In this document: in pieces, positions 52,748-62,418 of the stretch
Numbering within the stretch: the first letter of the stretch is position 1
Layout: the number at the start of each line of letters is the position of its first letter
Assembly: GCF_018324685.1 (NCBI RefSeq)
Contig: NZ_AP023354.1
Location: forward strand, 1,178,001 to 1,242,000
Direction of reading: 5' to 3'
Length of the DNA stretch: 64,000 nucleotides
DNA from: Actinocatenispora sera
GTDB lineage: Bacteria > Actinomycetota > Actinomycetes > Mycobacteriales > Micromonosporaceae
Position numbers and translations under genes: made by a program
Notes under the pieces: generated by a model
Database searches by the model: none
What the model was told of the DNA's origin: nothing
The model's input: only the letters and a program-made list of their open reading frames with translations

Positions 52748-53782
52748 TCAGTCGTTCGTCCGGCCGTTGATACCCATGATCCCGACGATCCGTTCGAGGT
52801 CGTCCACGGTCGCGAACTCGACGACGATCCGGCCCTTGCGCCGGCCCAGGTCCACCTTCACCCGGGTGTCGAACTTGTCGGAGAGCCGATCGGCCAGCTC
52901 TGTCACGGCGGGGGCGTGCGCGGTCGACTTCTTGTCCGCCGACGACTCCTTGCGCTTCCCGGCCGGCGTCGTGGCGGTCAGCGCCACGATCTCCTCCGTC
53001 GCCCGCACCGACAGGCCCTCGGCCACGATGCGCTTGGCGACCTCGTCCTGGCGGTCGGCGTCGTCCATGGCGAGCAGCGCCCGCGCGTGGCCGGCGGAGA
53101 GCACCCCAGCCGCCACCCGACGCTGTACCGCGGGGGGCAGGTTCAGCAGTCGAATCGTGTTGGAGATCTGCGGGCGGCTGCGGCCGATCCGCTTCGCCAG
53201 CTCCTCGTGCGTGGCGCCGAACTCCTCCAGCAGCTGCTGGTACGCGGCCGCCTCCTCCAGCGGGTTCAGGTTGGCTCGATGGACGTTCTCCAGCAGCGCG
53301 TCGCGGAGCATGTCGTCGTCCGGGGTGTCCCGCACGATCGCGGGAATGTTCTCCCGGCCGAGCGACTGGGCAGCCCGCCAGCGCCGCTCACCCATCACCA
53401 ACTCGTACCGACCCGACTCGAGCTCGCGGACCACGATCGGCTGCAGGAAGCCGACCTGCTCGATCGAGGTGCGCAGCTCCTCGAGTGCCTCCTCATCGAA
53501 GACCTGCCGCGGCTGCTTCGAGTTCGGCTCGATCGCGGCGACCGGGACCTCCCGGAACCGCGCACCCGGTACCGGCGCGAGATCTGCGGCGGCGTCCTGG
53601 CGGACTCCACCGACCGGCCCGTCCTCGACCGGGGCGGCCTGCATCGGCGCCGGCGACATCGCGGGCGATGGCGACGGGGGAGCGGACACCGGCGGCTCCT
53701 GCGTCGCAGTGGACGCGTCGGTCAGACCGGTGGGGATGAGCGCGCCAAGCCCACGCCCGAGGCCACCCCGGCGATTCTTCAT
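52748..53782 (-). CDS. parB: Chromosome partitioning protein ParB
   Basis: 344 residues. CTP-dependent clamp that loads at parS and spreads. Conserved N-terminus [17 protein letters not shown], CTPase box [13 protein letters not shown], helix-turn-helix [20 protein letters not shown] and a C-terminal dimer domain ([20 protein letters not shown]). Start overlaps the parA stop (ATGA). Confidence 0.97.
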   Translation of the reverse strand: MKNRRGGLGRGLGALIPTGLTDASTATQEPPVSAPPSPSPAMSPAPMQAAPVEDGPVGGVRQDAAADLAPVPGARFREVPVAAIEPNSKQPRQVFDEEALEELRTSIEQVGFLQPIVVRELESGRYELVMGERRWRAAQSLGRENIPAIVRDTPDDDMLRDALLENVHRANLNPLEEAAAYQQLLEEFGATHEELAKRIGRSRPQISNTIRLLNLPPAVQRRVAAGVLSAGHARALLAMDDADRQDEVAKRIVAEGLSVRATEEIVALTATTPAGKRKESSADKKSTAHAPAVTELADRLSDKFDTRVKVDLGRRKGRIVVEFATVDDLERIVGIMGINGRTND

Positions 53783-54990
53783 GCCTTCCCTCCCGCGGCC
53801 GCTCCGCGCTCCGCGAGCTGCTTGGCGGCGTCGAAGTAACTGGTCGAACCGCGTGATCCGGGGTCGTAGGTCAACACCGACTGCCCGTACCCGGGAGCCT
53901 CGGAGACCCTGACACTGCGCGGGATCACGGCGTCGAGCACCACGTCACCGAAGTGCTCCCGTACCTCCTGCGCGACCTGGTCGGCAAGCTTGGTGCGGCC
54001 GTCGTACATCGTCAGCAGGATCGTGGAGATCCACACCGAGGGGTTCAGATGCGCCTTCACCAGCTCCACGTTGCGCAGCAGCTGCCCCAGCCCCTCCAGC
54101 GCGTAGTACTCGCACTGGATCGGGATCAGCACCTCCTCGGCCGCGACGAGCGCGTTCACCGTCAGCAGGCCGAGCGACGGAGGGCAGTCGATGAAGACGT
54201 AGTCGAGCGGTTCCTGGTAGGCCGCGATGGCGCGCTTGAGCCGGGACTCGCGGGCGACCACCGAGACCATCTCGATCTCCGCGCCGGCCAGGTCGATGGT
54301 GGCCGGCACGCAGAGCAGGTTCGGGATGCCCTCCACCGTCTGCGCCGCCTCGGCCAGCGGCAGCCCGTCGGTGAGGCAGTCGTAGATGCTGTTGAGTCCG
54401 GCGTGGTGCTCGACGCTGAGGCCCGTCGACGCGTTGCCCTGCGGGTCGAGATCGATCACCATCACTCGGCTGCCGTGCAGTGCAAGCGCGACCGCGATGT
54501 TGACCGCTGTCGTCGTCTTGCCGACGCCGCCCTTCTGGTTGGCGATGCACATGATGCGCCGGTGTGCCGGACGCGGGATCAGCGCCGCGCCGGACGGGTT
54601 GAGGATCTGCACCGCCCGCCGCGCCTCCATGGCGAGCGGGAGATCGTCGTCGTCGAGGTCGGTTTCACGTGAAACCGCGCCGGACGGCTGCGTCGGCACC
54701 GCGCTCGTGCGCTCACCCGCCAGCGGCGCCGGCACCGCGGCCGTACCGCTCCCGCGGGCGGCGGGGGTCTCGTCGAGCGCCGCCCCCTCGTCGTACGACT
54801 CCGGACGGCGCGGCGTGCCGTACACCGTGCCGGTGGAGCGGGGCCGAGCTCGTTCAGCGGCTCCGCCAGGCCCGTCGAGCGGGTCGGTTTCACGTGAAAC
54901 GGAGACCTCGGCCAGCGCCTTCCGGATTCGCTGCTGACTGACGTCGTACCCAGCCTGGGACGGCTCGGCAGGTCGGTCCTCGCGCACCAT
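53779..54990 (-). CDS. parA: Chromosome partitioning ATPase ParA
   Basis: About 403 residues if started at the ATG at 54990, which has GAGGG close upstream. In-frame ATGs at 55032 and 55320 would lengthen it; the added stretch has less biased codons and looks non-coding. The Walker-type ATPase core starts near residue 140: [51 protein letters not shown]. The ~130-residue N-terminal extension is disordered and contains two VSRETD peptides that are encoded by parS sites 3 and 4. Coupled to parB by ATGA overlap. Confidence 0.93.
   Translation of the reverse strand: MVREDRPAEPSQAGYDVSQQRIRKALAEVSVSRETDPLDGPGGAAERARPRSTGTVYGTPRRPESYDEGAALDETPAARGSGTAAVPAPLAGERTSAVPTQPSGAVSRETDLDDDDLPLAMEARRAVQILNPSGAALIPRPAHRRIMCIANQKGGVGKTTTAVNIAVALALHGSRVMVIDLDPQGNASTGLSVEHHAGLNSIYDCLTDGLPLAEAAQTVEGIPNLLCVPATIDLAGAEIEMVSVVARESRLKRAIAAYQEPLDYVFIDCPPSLGLLTVNALVAAEEVLIPIQCEYYALEGLGQLLRNVELVKAHLNPSVWISTILLTMYDGRTKLADQVAQEVREHFGDVVLDAVIPRSVRVSEAPGYGQSVLTYDPGSRGSTSYFDAAKQLAERGAAAGGKA
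54662..54675. other. parS site 3, inside parA
   Basis: Perfect GTTTCACGTGAAAC within the parA coding sequence, read as VSRET. Confidence 0.95.
54887..54900. other. parS site 4, inside parA
   Basis: Perfect GTTTCACGTGAAAC within the parA coding sequence, read as VSRET in the same frame as site 3. Confidence 0.95.
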
Positions 54991-55316
54991 GCTGCCCTCG
55001 TTCGGTCGATTGGGGGAATCACCGGTACCCATCGGGGAGCCTGCCACAGCGGCGCCATCGCGCCGAGCCGACCTCCGTCGCGAAGCGACCGGGCTTCGTC
55101 GTTGAAGGGACGCGGGCGAACCGCTGTGACCGATGTCCGTCGTTCCGGTGTTCGTACCGATGTGCGGCAAGCCTACGGCGATCCGCCCCGCATGACCATC
55201 GGCCGTTGCCGAAACGCCACGACCCGGAAAGCCTGCGGCAGCACCCCCAGCCGTACCGACCGGGGTGCCGGGGCGGCGAATCGACCCGCCGCCCGCACCC
55301 CCGTACTGCCCGAACA

Positions 55317-56024
55317 TCATGTGTCGGCCCGCCCCCGTTTCCTCTTCCCGTTCGCCCCGCTGAGCCGGACCACCTCGACCACCGTGGTAGCCGGTTCCAC
55401 CAGACCCACTCCGCACTGCAGCACCCGCGGCTCGTCCCCGCCCGCCCGACGGATCTGCGCCGCATGCTCAGCAACCTCGTCGCCGGCCGACGCGCCCTTC
55501 ACCGCAAGGAGCCGGCCGCCGGTCGGTAGCAGCGGCAAACACCACCGCACCAACCGATCCAACGACGCGACCGCGCGCGCCGTCACCACGTCCGGCTGGG
55601 CGATGCGGCCGGCCAGCTCCTCGGCGCGACCACGCACGACGGTGACCCGCGACAGCTGCAGCTCGTCGACGACCTCGTCCAGGAAGGCGGTTCGCCGCGC
55701 CAGCGACTCGATCAACACGATCGACAGATCGGGGCGGGCCACTCCGAGCACGATACCGGGCAGACCCGCGCCGGATCCGACATCCGCCACAACCGACCCG
55801 ACCGGGAGCAGCTCCGCCAGTACCGCGCAGTTGAGCAGATGCCGGTCCCACAACCGGGGTGCCTCCCGCGGCCCCACCAGGCCGCGGACGGTGCCCTCGG
55901 TGGCGAGCAGTTCCGCGTACCGCTCGGCCAGCGGCAGCCGCGCCCCGAAGACCTGTCGCGCGGTCTCGGCCAGCGCCGGCGGCAGCGCGCCTGCGCCGGG
56001 GATCGGATCGGTGGATTCAGCCAT
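55317..56024 (-). CDS. rsmG: 16S rRNA (guanine-N7) methyltransferase RsmG
   Basis: 235 residues. Methylates G527 (E. coli numbering) of 16S rRNA; loss gives low-level streptomycin resistance. Family marks: RLWDRHLLNCAVLAELLP, SAM site VADVGSGAGLPGIVLGVARP, LIESLARRTAFLDEVV, ARAVASLDRLVRWCLPLL. ATG at 56024 is chosen as family start MAEST; the ribosome-binding site is weak. Upstream of parA in the conserved minus-strand block. Confidence 0.95.
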   Translation of the reverse strand: MAESTDPIPGAGALPPALAETARQVFGARLPLAERYAELLATEGTVRGLVGPREAPRLWDRHLLNCAVLAELLPVGSVVADVGSGAGLPGIVLGVARPDLSIVLIESLARRTAFLDEVVDELQLSRVTVVRGRAEELAGRIAQPDVVTARAVASLDRLVRWCLPLLPTGGRLLAVKGASAGDEVAEHAAQIRRAGGDEPRVLQCGVGLVEPATTVVEVVRLSGANGKRKRGRADT

Positions 56025-56476
56025 GACACGATTCTCGATGGCACGCGCACCCGCGCCCCGACGCCGTGCCGACCGAGTCGCCAACATCTCAACCCGCCCA
56101 GCAGAGACAGCCGGCGCCACGAAACGCAAGTCCCCACAACCCCCAGGAAACGCCGCTGCGCTGGCGTCGAACCGCGGGCGCAGTGCTTCGGCCGGGCGCG
56201 TTCGGCGCATCGGCGGGCACGAATCTGTGCCAGCTGGCGGGCTGAGTCGCCGGCTGGGCGCCGAGAAGCGGATGGGGCCGGCGGGATTTTGTCAGTGTCG
56301 AATTGAAGGCCGTAGTGGTAGGTCGCAGGATTTACGTGCCTTTTTTCGACTAATTTGCGTAGTTCTCGTGGCTGCCGTATCGAACCTCAGACTGCGCAGC
56401 GAACCAGGCGCCGCCCAGCCCGAACACCCCGTCCCCGAGACACCGAAGCGAGCCGGTCGCCGTCTTCGACCCAACC

Positions 56477-56746
56477 TTCGGACATGGCCGGGCGGCTCCG
56501 ACCGGATCGCCGGCCCCGACACTCCGACACGGCCGGGCACCCGTTCCCACTCGATCACCCGACCCCGGCCTTCCGACCCGGCCGGCCATGCCAGGCCGGG
56601 CGAGCGGGCGGGCGGGCGGGCGGGCGGGCTACCAACCCGATCACCCCCGTTCCGAAGCGGCTCAAGCGGCGTCCAACTCGGTCACTGGCCCCCGACGTTC
56701 CGAAGCGGCCCTGGCGGCGTCCGGATCTCGCCCCCGCTTCCCCGAC
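56477..56746. repeat. Degenerate ~48-bp tandem array
   Basis: Five diverged units starting TTCSGA/CTCCGA at 56477, 56522, 56571, 56650 and 56698. Each has a TTCCGA-n-CGGCC head and most a CTCGRTCAC-CCCCGAC tail. The third unit is longer because it carries the GGGC expansion. Confidence 0.7.
56604..56629. repeat. GGGC tetranucleotide microsatellite
   Basis: Six consecutive GCGG/GGGC units giving GGG runs separated by single C, a strong G-quadruplex-forming pattern on the plus strand. Confidence 0.9.
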
Positions 56747-56871
56747 GGGCGATTGGTCAAGGAGTCCACGTGTCCCTCTGCCGGTAGCGGCGAACCCACG
56801 TTCCCCTGGCCCTCACTCACCACCCCGAGCGCTCCGCACACGCGCTCGGGCCCGCCCAACCAGACCACACG

Positions 56872-56910
56872 AAAAAGGGCCGAGCCCCGCGTCCAGCAGG
56901 CTCGGCCCTT
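56872..56910 (-). terminator. Intrinsic terminator of the rpmH-jag operon
   Basis: 12-bp stem (56875-56886 with 56899-56910) with a 12-nt loop. On the minus strand it is followed by TTTTT (56876-56872), a true U-tract, rare in this GC-rich window. Lies 17 nt after the jag stop. Confidence 0.9.
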
Positions 56911-56926
56911 CTCCGTACGGCTGAGG

Positions 56927-57505
56927 TCAGCTCACCGCCCGCACCACGATCTGCCGGTGCGGCTCGACGCCCTCCGACTCACTCTCCACATCGGACAGTT
57001 CGTTGATCACGTCGTGCACGCACTTGCGCTCGAACGCGCTCATCGGTTCCAGCTTCACCGGATCCCCGTGCTCGCGCACCTTCTCGACCGCGTTCTTCGC
57101 GATCGCACCGAGCTCCTTGCGCCGCGCGGCGCGGAACCCGCCCACGTCGAGCAGCAGCCGGCTCGGCGAACCGGTGTGCTGGAAGACGGCGAGCCGGGCC
57201 AGCTCCTGCAGCGCCTCGAGCGTGGCGCCGCGCTGCCCGATCAGCGGATCCAGGTTGTCGCCGACCAGCTCGACGACCGGCCGGCCGGACTGGACGAGCT
57301 CGTCGATGTCCCCGTCGTAGTCGAGGATGTCGAGCAGGCCCTCGATGTAGTCGGCAGCGATCTCGCTCTCGCTGAACAGCGCCTCGGAGTCGTCCGATGC
57401 CGCGCGCGCGCCGCCGTTCTCCGACGTCGACTCCTCGGCCGGCGCGTCGTTCGCCGCCTCGGGCTTCTCGTCGGCTTCCACCGCGTTGGTACTGGTATCG
57501 GTCAC
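56927..57505 (-). CDS. jag: R3H/KH-domain RNA-binding protein Jag (KhpB)
   Basis: 192 residues. Acidic disordered N-terminus (~45), KH-like domain (VVELVGDNLDPLIGQRGATL) and R3H domain (LEPMSAFERKCVHDVINELS). Binds RNA and in Gram-positives influences cell-wall elongation and division. GTG start with GGAG upstream. Conserved between yidC and rsmG. Confidence 0.95.
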   Translation of the reverse strand: MTDTSTNAVEADEKPEAANDAPAEESTSENGGARAASDDSEALFSESEIAADYIEGLLDILDYDGDIDELVQSGRPVVELVGDNLDPLIGQRGATLEALQELARLAVFQHTGSPSRLLLDVGGFRAARRKELGAIAKNAVEKVREHGDPVKLEPMSAFERKCVHDVINELSDVESESEGVEPHRQIVVRAVS

Positions 57506-57663
57506 GGCAGTGTTACTCCAAGTCCCCTGGGCGTTTCCACGAAACGCCGGTCAGTCTGTATTGTCGGCGCGCTCCGGGCGCGCCGCCGACCGTCGCCCAC
57601 GCCGGTCGGCTCCGCGGCGAATCGGCTCTCCCTGACAGGGTGCCACCGTCGCCGCGGCACGAC

Positions 57664-58947
57664 TCACGAGCCCGGTTTCCGCTTGCCCGACGCCGTGGTG
57701 CCGGACGATCCCGGTACCTTCGCGCCGTTGGTCGATCCCGTGCCGGTGCGGCCGGTGCCGGACTTCGACGTACCGGACTGACCGGTCTTCTTCGCCGGGG
57801 CCTGGCCCGGCGCCGCCTTCTTGGCCGGGGCCTGGCCCGGCGCCGCCTTCTTGGCCGGCTTCTGCGCGGCGGCCTTCTTCACCGGCTGGACGCCCGTCTT
57901 CTTGGCCGGTTGGGCACCGGTCTTCTTCGCGGGCTGGCTGCCGGCGGTGCGGCTGGCCCCGTTGGTACCGGACTGGGCACCGGTGCCGGTGGCGGTGCGC
58001 TTGCGGACCGGCTTGGCGCCCGGCTTCGGGGCGAGCGCCTTCGCGGCCTCGCGGCGCTGCTCGACGACCTTGCGCGCCTCCTCGGCGGCCTTGCCCTTGA
58101 GCGGCTTGCCGGCCTCGGCGGCGGCCTTCGCGGCGTTCGCCGGCGGCGGGTACTTGTGCAGGATCCAGCTCTGCTGGGCGAGCGAGAAGAGGTTGGACGT
58201 GGTCCAGTAGATGACCACACCGATCGGGAAGATCGAACCGGAGACCAGCAGCATCACCGGGACGCCGTACAGCATGACCCGCTGGATCATCTTCTGCTGC
58301 GGGTCGGTGGCGTAGCCGGTGCGGGCGATCATCTGCCGCTGGGTGAGGAACGTCGTGACGATCATGGCGGCGATCAGCACACCGGCGACGATCCGGACGT
58401 GCAGCGCGCTGGAGTTCAGGGCATCCAGGGTGGCCTGGTTGGACTTGAAGCTCGCCGCGATCGGCGCACCGAACAGGTGGGCGTGCGACGCGCTGTCGAA
58501 CTGCGCGGCGGTCCAGCCGTACAGCGACTTGAAGTGCTCGCTGTGGTTTCCGGTGACCTTGCTCAGGTGGCGCAGCACGTGGAACAGGGAGAGCAGGACG
58601 GGGGCCTGCAGCGCGAGGGGGAGGCAGCCCATCAGCGGGTTCGCCTTCTCCTTGCGGTACAGCTCCATCATTTCCTGCTGCATCGCCTGCTTGTCGCCGC
58701 CCTTGTGCTTGGCCTGCAGCTCCTTGATCTTGGGCTGCAGCGCCTGCATGGCGCGTTGCGACTTGATCTGCTTGACGTACAGCGGGAACAGCACGGCGCG
58801 GATCGTGATCACCAGGAAGACGATCGCGAGCACCCAGTCCCAGTCGGTACCGAGGAACTGGTTCTTGCCGAGTCCGATGGCGTCCCAGAGGGCGTGCCAA
58901 CGCAGCATGACCCACGAGATCGCGGTGTAGAGGAAGTCCAGACTCAC
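57664..58947 (-). CDS. yidC: Membrane protein insertase YidC
   Basis: 427 residues. Inserts membrane proteins with or without SecYEG. Core with five transmembrane helices: ISWVMLRWHALWDAI, VLAIVFLVITIRAVLFPLYV with the conserved hydrophilic-groove Arg, KANPLMGCLPLALQAPVLLSL, and IFPIGVVIYWTTSNLFSLAQ. The ~165-residue C-terminal tail is Lys/Ala/Pro/Thr-rich with PAKKTG and APAKKAAPGQ repeats, probably contacting the ribosome. Followed by jag after 158 bp. Confidence 0.96.
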   Translation of the reverse strand: MSLDFLYTAISWVMLRWHALWDAIGLGKNQFLGTDWDWVLAIVFLVITIRAVLFPLYVKQIKSQRAMQALQPKIKELQAKHKGGDKQAMQQEMMELYRKEKANPLMGCLPLALQAPVLLSLFHVLRHLSKVTGNHSEHFKSLYGWTAAQFDSASHAHLFGAPIAASFKSNQATLDALNSSALHVRIVAGVLIAAMIVTTFLTQRQMIARTGYATDPQQKMIQRVMLYGVPVMLLVSGSIFPIGVVIYWTTSNLFSLAQQSWILHKYPPPANAAKAAAEAGKPLKGKAAEEARKVVEQRREAAKALAPKPGAKPVRKRTATGTGAQSGTNGASRTAGSQPAKKTGAQPAKKTGVQPVKKAAAQKPAKKAAPGQAPAKKAAPGQAPAKKTGQSGTSKSGTGRTGTGSTNGAKVPGSSGTTASGKRKPGS

Positions 58948-58950
58948 TAC

Positions 58951-59244
58951 TCAGGCTCCAGTCACATCGGCGCGGTGCCGAGGTGGCGGCACCGGGTCGT
59001 ACCCGCCCGGGTGGAACGGTTGGCAACGCAGCAGCCGCCAGATCGCGAGGCCGGCCCCGCGCAACGCGCCGTGTACCGTCACGGCCTGTAGCGCGTATGC
59101 GCTGCACGAAGGGTGGAACCGACAGCGAGCCGGCAGTGCCGGGCTTATCCAACGACGGTACGCGACGATCGGGGTTATCAGCACCCGACCCACCCTGCCG
59201 GCCGGCAAGCCAGCGTCGCTCTGTGCGTATGTGGCGGCATTCAC
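58951..59244 (-). CDS. yidD: Membrane protein insertion efficiency factor YidD
   Basis: 97 residues. Signature [20 protein letters not shown] and [14 protein letters not shown] with three Cys. Small peripheral protein assisting YidC. GTG start overlaps the rnpA stop (GTGA); yidC starts 3 nt after its stop. Confidence 0.96.
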   Translation of the reverse strand: MNAATYAQSDAGLPAGRVGRVLITPIVAYRRWISPALPARCRFHPSCSAYALQAVTVHGALRGAGLAIWRLLRCQPFHPGGYDPVPPPRHRADVTGA

Positions 59245-59645
59245 GATGTTTCCCCCGACCTGGGGGCTTTTCGGCGCTGCATACCGCGGGGCGCGGCGGC
59301 GGCCGCGAGCGCCGCGTCGAGGTCGCGGCCGAGCTGCTGGAACGTCCGGTCCGCGGCGGCCGGCAGGGCCCGCACCAGAACGGTGGTACCGGCCGGCAGC
59401 TGGTCCAACCGCTCGCGGGCCAGGTGACGCAGCCGCCGGCGGACCTTGTTGCGGATCACCGCGTTGCCCACCGCCCGGGAGACGGCGAAGCCGAACCGCG
59501 GGCCGCTCGGCGGTGTGTCCTGGTTCGTCCCAGGCTGCGGGGGCGCGAGATGCACGACGAGCGCACCTCGCGCAGCACGACGCCCGCCGCGGGTTGTCGC
59601 GGCGAACTCGGCGCGGCGACGCAGCCGCGCGGCGGGCGGCAGCAC
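59241..59645 (-). CDS. rnpA: Ribonuclease P protein component
   Basis: 134 residues from the GTG at 59645. RNR motif region [20 protein letters not shown] and [16 protein letters not shown] are diagnostic. Binds the RNase P RNA and pre-tRNA leader. A longer in-frame reading would overlap rpmH. 25 nt after rpmH. Confidence 0.95.
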   Translation of the reverse strand: MLPPAARLRRRAEFAATTRGGRRAARGALVVHLAPPQPGTNQDTPPSGPRFGFAVSRAVGNAVIRNKVRRRLRHLARERLDQLPAGTTVLVRALPAAADRTFQQLGRDLDAALAAAAAPRGMQRRKAPRSGETS

Positions 59646-59670
59646 GATGAACTCAGCGTGTCGGGACGGA

Positions 59671-59808
59671 TCAGGCCGAGAGGCGGGCGCGACCCTTGTG
59701 ACGGCGAGCCGCCAGAATGGCGCGACCGGCACGCGTGCGCATGCGCAGCCGGAAGCCGTGGGTCTTCGCGCGCCGGCGGGTGTTCGGCTGGTAGGTGCGC
59801 TTGCTCAC
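59671..59808 (-). CDS. rpmH: 50S ribosomal protein L34
   Basis: 45 residues, [20 protein letters not shown] then [20 protein letters not shown] and ARLSA. Complete L34. GTG start with GGAGAA seven bases upstream. First gene of the minus-strand operon divergent from dnaA. Confidence 0.97.
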   Translation of the reverse strand: MSKRTYQPNTRRRAKTHGFRLRMRTRAGRAILAARRHKGRARLSA

Positions 59809-60369
59809 GTCGAGTTCTCCAAGATCAGGTACCGTCGGGAAGGTACGGCTCGCGCCGGAACTGCTGGCGCGCCGAGAATCGGCGACCCCCGACCGCGTAC
59901 CGTGACCCCCAGGTCATCGGACAGCGCCCATGAGGCGCAGACATGCCGCTCTACCGTATCAAACGCTGCCGGGCGGTACCCACCCGCGCCGGGCCGCCCG
60001 ACGCCCGTCCCGGTGGACCCCCGAGTGCACGTCTGTATCTTGTATCGGCGGCCTCCGCGCTGTTAGCGTCGCCGGTTACCGGTGCACCCGGCTCGATGGC
60101 ACCTGGCTGCGGTGTGCGACCGTGTACGGGCGTGCCGGCGTCCGGCATCGCGGCCTCTCACCGGAGTCTGGGCGAATCTGGTTCGCGCAGTTCGTCCCTG
60201 GTTGATACTGGAAGCTCCAGAACGATCCACAGGCTGTGGATGGACCTGTGGATAACGTGCGAGTCTGCTGCTCACGGCGCCGTACGATGCCCCGCAGCGG
60301 GTTCGCCGCCGCCGGTCGGGCAGCGGCCGAGCACCGGGGCTGCCCGCGATGGCGAGGGGGTGCGCAGCG
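59809..60369. promoter_or_regulatory. rpmH/dnaA divergent promoter region
   Basis: 561 bp, no gene seen. A sigma-A-like promoter TTGTAT (60040-60045), 18 nt, TAGCGT (60064-60069) faces dnaA. A perfect DnaA box TTATCCACA lies on the minus strand at 60247-60255, with ATCCACAG and CTGTGGAT flanking at 60225-60241, consistent with DnaA autoregulation. Confidence 0.65.
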
Positions 60370-62418
60370 GTGGGCGACGACGCGGTCAATCTTGCCGCCG
60401 TGTGGGTCGCGGCGACCGAGGAGCTCGCCAACGAGACCCTCTCCCCGCAGCAACAGGCCTGGCTGCGGCTGACCCGCCCGCTGGCCCTGGTGGAGGACAC
60501 CGCCTTCATCGCCGCGCCGAACCCGTTCACCCGCGACGCGATCGAGTCGCGGCTGCGGCCGGCCATCACCGAGGCACTCTCCCGCCGGCTCGGGCGCACC
60601 ATCCAGCTGGCCGTCGCGGTACAGCCGTCGGACGATCCGGACCAGGTGACCGCCGACCCCGGTGCGACGTTGCCTCCGGCCACCCCCGACTTCCGGCCCG
60701 CCGCGCCCGATTACCCGCCGGCGCCCACCGAGTACCGGAGCGAGCCACCGGACTACGGGCCGGACGGGCCGGACTACCGGGCCGAGCCCACCGAGTACCG
60801 GACCGAGAACGCGGACTTCCCACCGAACCGGCGGTCCTTCCCGCGCGACGCCGCGGCCTACCAGCAGGACGGGCCCGACTACCAGCAGGACGGCCCCGGT
60901 TACCCGCCGGACGGCCCCGGTTACTGGGGAGACGCCGCCGGCTACCGGCGGGACGAGCGCGACTACCAGCCCGAGACCCGGGACTACCGGCCGGACGGCG
61001 GCGGCTATCGCCCTGCCCCGGGTGACTACCCGCCGCCGGCGCCGGACCGAGCCGAAGCCGGCGAGTACCGCCGGCAGTCCGAGCCGGCCGAAGCGAACGG
61101 GCAGCTGTCGCTGGGCATCCCGGCGCCGCAACTGCCCGGGCTCGACATCCCCGCGGCCGGGCGTGCCGCGGCCCCGCCCCGGCGCAGCGCGCCGGCCGCC
61201 GGTGGCCCGCCGGCACCGCCGCAGCGGACCGCGGACACCGCCGGCACGGATCCGGTACGACCGGCGGCCGCCCGGACCGACCGGGGTCACCGACCCGGCT
61301 CGGAGGGCACCGGCCGCGGTGACCCGTCGCCCGCGGTACGGCCAGGCGGCCAGCTGCGCGACTACAGCGGGCGCGGCGCCGACGCGGTCAGCCGGCTGAA
61401 CCCGAAGTACACCTTCGAGACGTTCGTGATCGGCTCCAGCAACCGGTTCGCGCACGCCGCGGCGATCGCGGTCGCCGAGTCGCCGGCCAAGGCGTACAAC
61501 CCGCTCTTCGTGTACGGCGGGTCCGGTCTCGGCAAGACCCACCTGCTGCACGCGATCGGGCACTACGCCGCGAGCCTCGGCAACGCCCGCTCGGTGCGGT
61601 ACGTGTCGACCGAGGAGTTCACCAACGACTTCATCAACTCGCTGCGGGACGACAAGATGCAGGCGTTCCAGCGGCGCTACCGGGATGCCGACATCCTGCT
61701 GATCGACGACATCCAGTTCCTGGAGCGCGCCGAGCGCACCCAGGAGGAGTTCTTCCACACCTTCAACACGCTGCACAACGCGAACAAGCAGATCGTCATC
61801 ACCTCCGACCGGTCGCCGAAGCAGCTCTCCACGCTGGAGGACCGGCTGCGCACCCGGTTCGAGTGGGGGCTGCTCGCCGACATCCAGCCGCCGGATCTGG
61901 AGACGCGGATCGCGATCCTGCAGAAGAAGGCGGCGCACGAACGGCTGTACGCGCCGCTCGACGTGCTGGAGTTCATCGCGTCCCGGATCCAGAACTCGAT
62001 CCGGGAGCTGGAGGGCGCGCTGATCCGGGTCACCGCGTTCGCGAGCCTGAACCGGGCGGCGGTCGACATCGCGCTGGCCGAGGAGGTGCTGCGCGACCTG
62101 ATCCCGGACGGCGCCGGGCCGGAGATCAACTCCGAGCAGATCATGGAACTGACCTGCGACTACTTCGGCGTCAGCATGGAGGACCTGCGCGGTCACTCCC
62201 GTACCCGGGTGCTGTCGAACGCCCGGCAGGTGGCCATGTACCTGTGCCGGGAGCTCACCGACCTGTCGCTGCCGCGGATCGGCCAGGCGTTCGGCGGCCG
62301 GGACCACACCACGGTGATGCATGCGGATCGCAAGATTCGCCGGCAGATGGCCGAACGGCGCACGCTGTACAACCAGATCGCCGAGCTGACCAACCGCATC
62401 AAGCAGCAGGAGCCGTAG
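60370..62418 (+). CDS. dnaA: Replication initiator DnaA with Tyr/Pro/Asp-rich domain II
   Basis: 682 residues from GTG at 60370 (GAGGGGG upstream); an ATG seven codons earlier is less likely. Domain I (1-~90), then an unusually long disordered domain II (~100-345) that contains about 20 xDY/xEY-P repeats (residues ~102-236) and an Ala/Pro/Arg-rich stretch. AAA+ domain III: Walker A GGSGLGKT (383-390), Walker B LLIDDIQF with Asp446-447. Domain IV helix-turn-helix [20 protein letters not shown]. Initiates replication at the adjacent oriC. Confidence 0.98.
   Translation: MGDDAVNLAAVWVAATEELANETLSPQQQAWLRLTRPLALVEDTAFIAAPNPFTRDAIESRLRPAITEALSRRLGRTIQLAVAVQPSDDPDQVTADPGATLPPATPDFRPAAPDYPPAPTEYRSEPPDYGPDGPDYRAEPTEYRTENADFPPNRRSFPRDAAAYQQDGPDYQQDGPGYPPDGPGYWGDAAGYRRDERDYQPETRDYRPDGGGYRPAPGDYPPPAPDRAEAGEYRRQSEPAEANGQLSLGIPAPQLPGLDIPAAGRAAAPPRRSAPAAGGPPAPPQRTADTAGTDPVRPAAARTDRGHRPGSEGTGRGDPSPAVRPGGQLRDYSGRGADAVSRLNPKYTFETFVIGSSNRFAHAAAIAVAESPAKAYNPLFVYGGSGLGKTHLLHAIGHYAASLGNARSVRYVSTEEFTNDFINSLRDDKMQAFQRRYRDADILLIDDIQFLERAERTQEEFFHTFNTLHNANKQIVITSDRSPKQLSTLEDRLRTRFEWGLLADIQPPDLETRIAILQKKAAHERLYAPLDVLEFIASRIQNSIRELEGALIRVTAFASLNRAAVDIALAEEVLRDLIPDGAGPEINSEQIMELTCDYFGVSMEDLRGHSRTRVLSNARQVAMYLCRELTDLSLPRIGQAFGGRDHTTVMHADRKIRRQMAERRTLYNQIAELTNRIKQQEP

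Larger units (their letters stand above)
56025..56871. other. Long intergenic region between rsmG and jag
   Basis: 847 bp with no supportable gene. Contains a T/A-rich patch at 56330-56365 that could carry the rsmG-parAB promoter on the minus strand, the degenerate tandem array (56477-56746) and the GGGC microsatellite described separately. Confidence 0.7.

Noticed and set aside
54991-55320. ATG at 55320 overlapping the rsmG stop as the parA start
   Set aside because: The added 110 residues have weak codon bias and no family match; 54990 has a better ribosome-binding site and gives a normal length. Not excluded.
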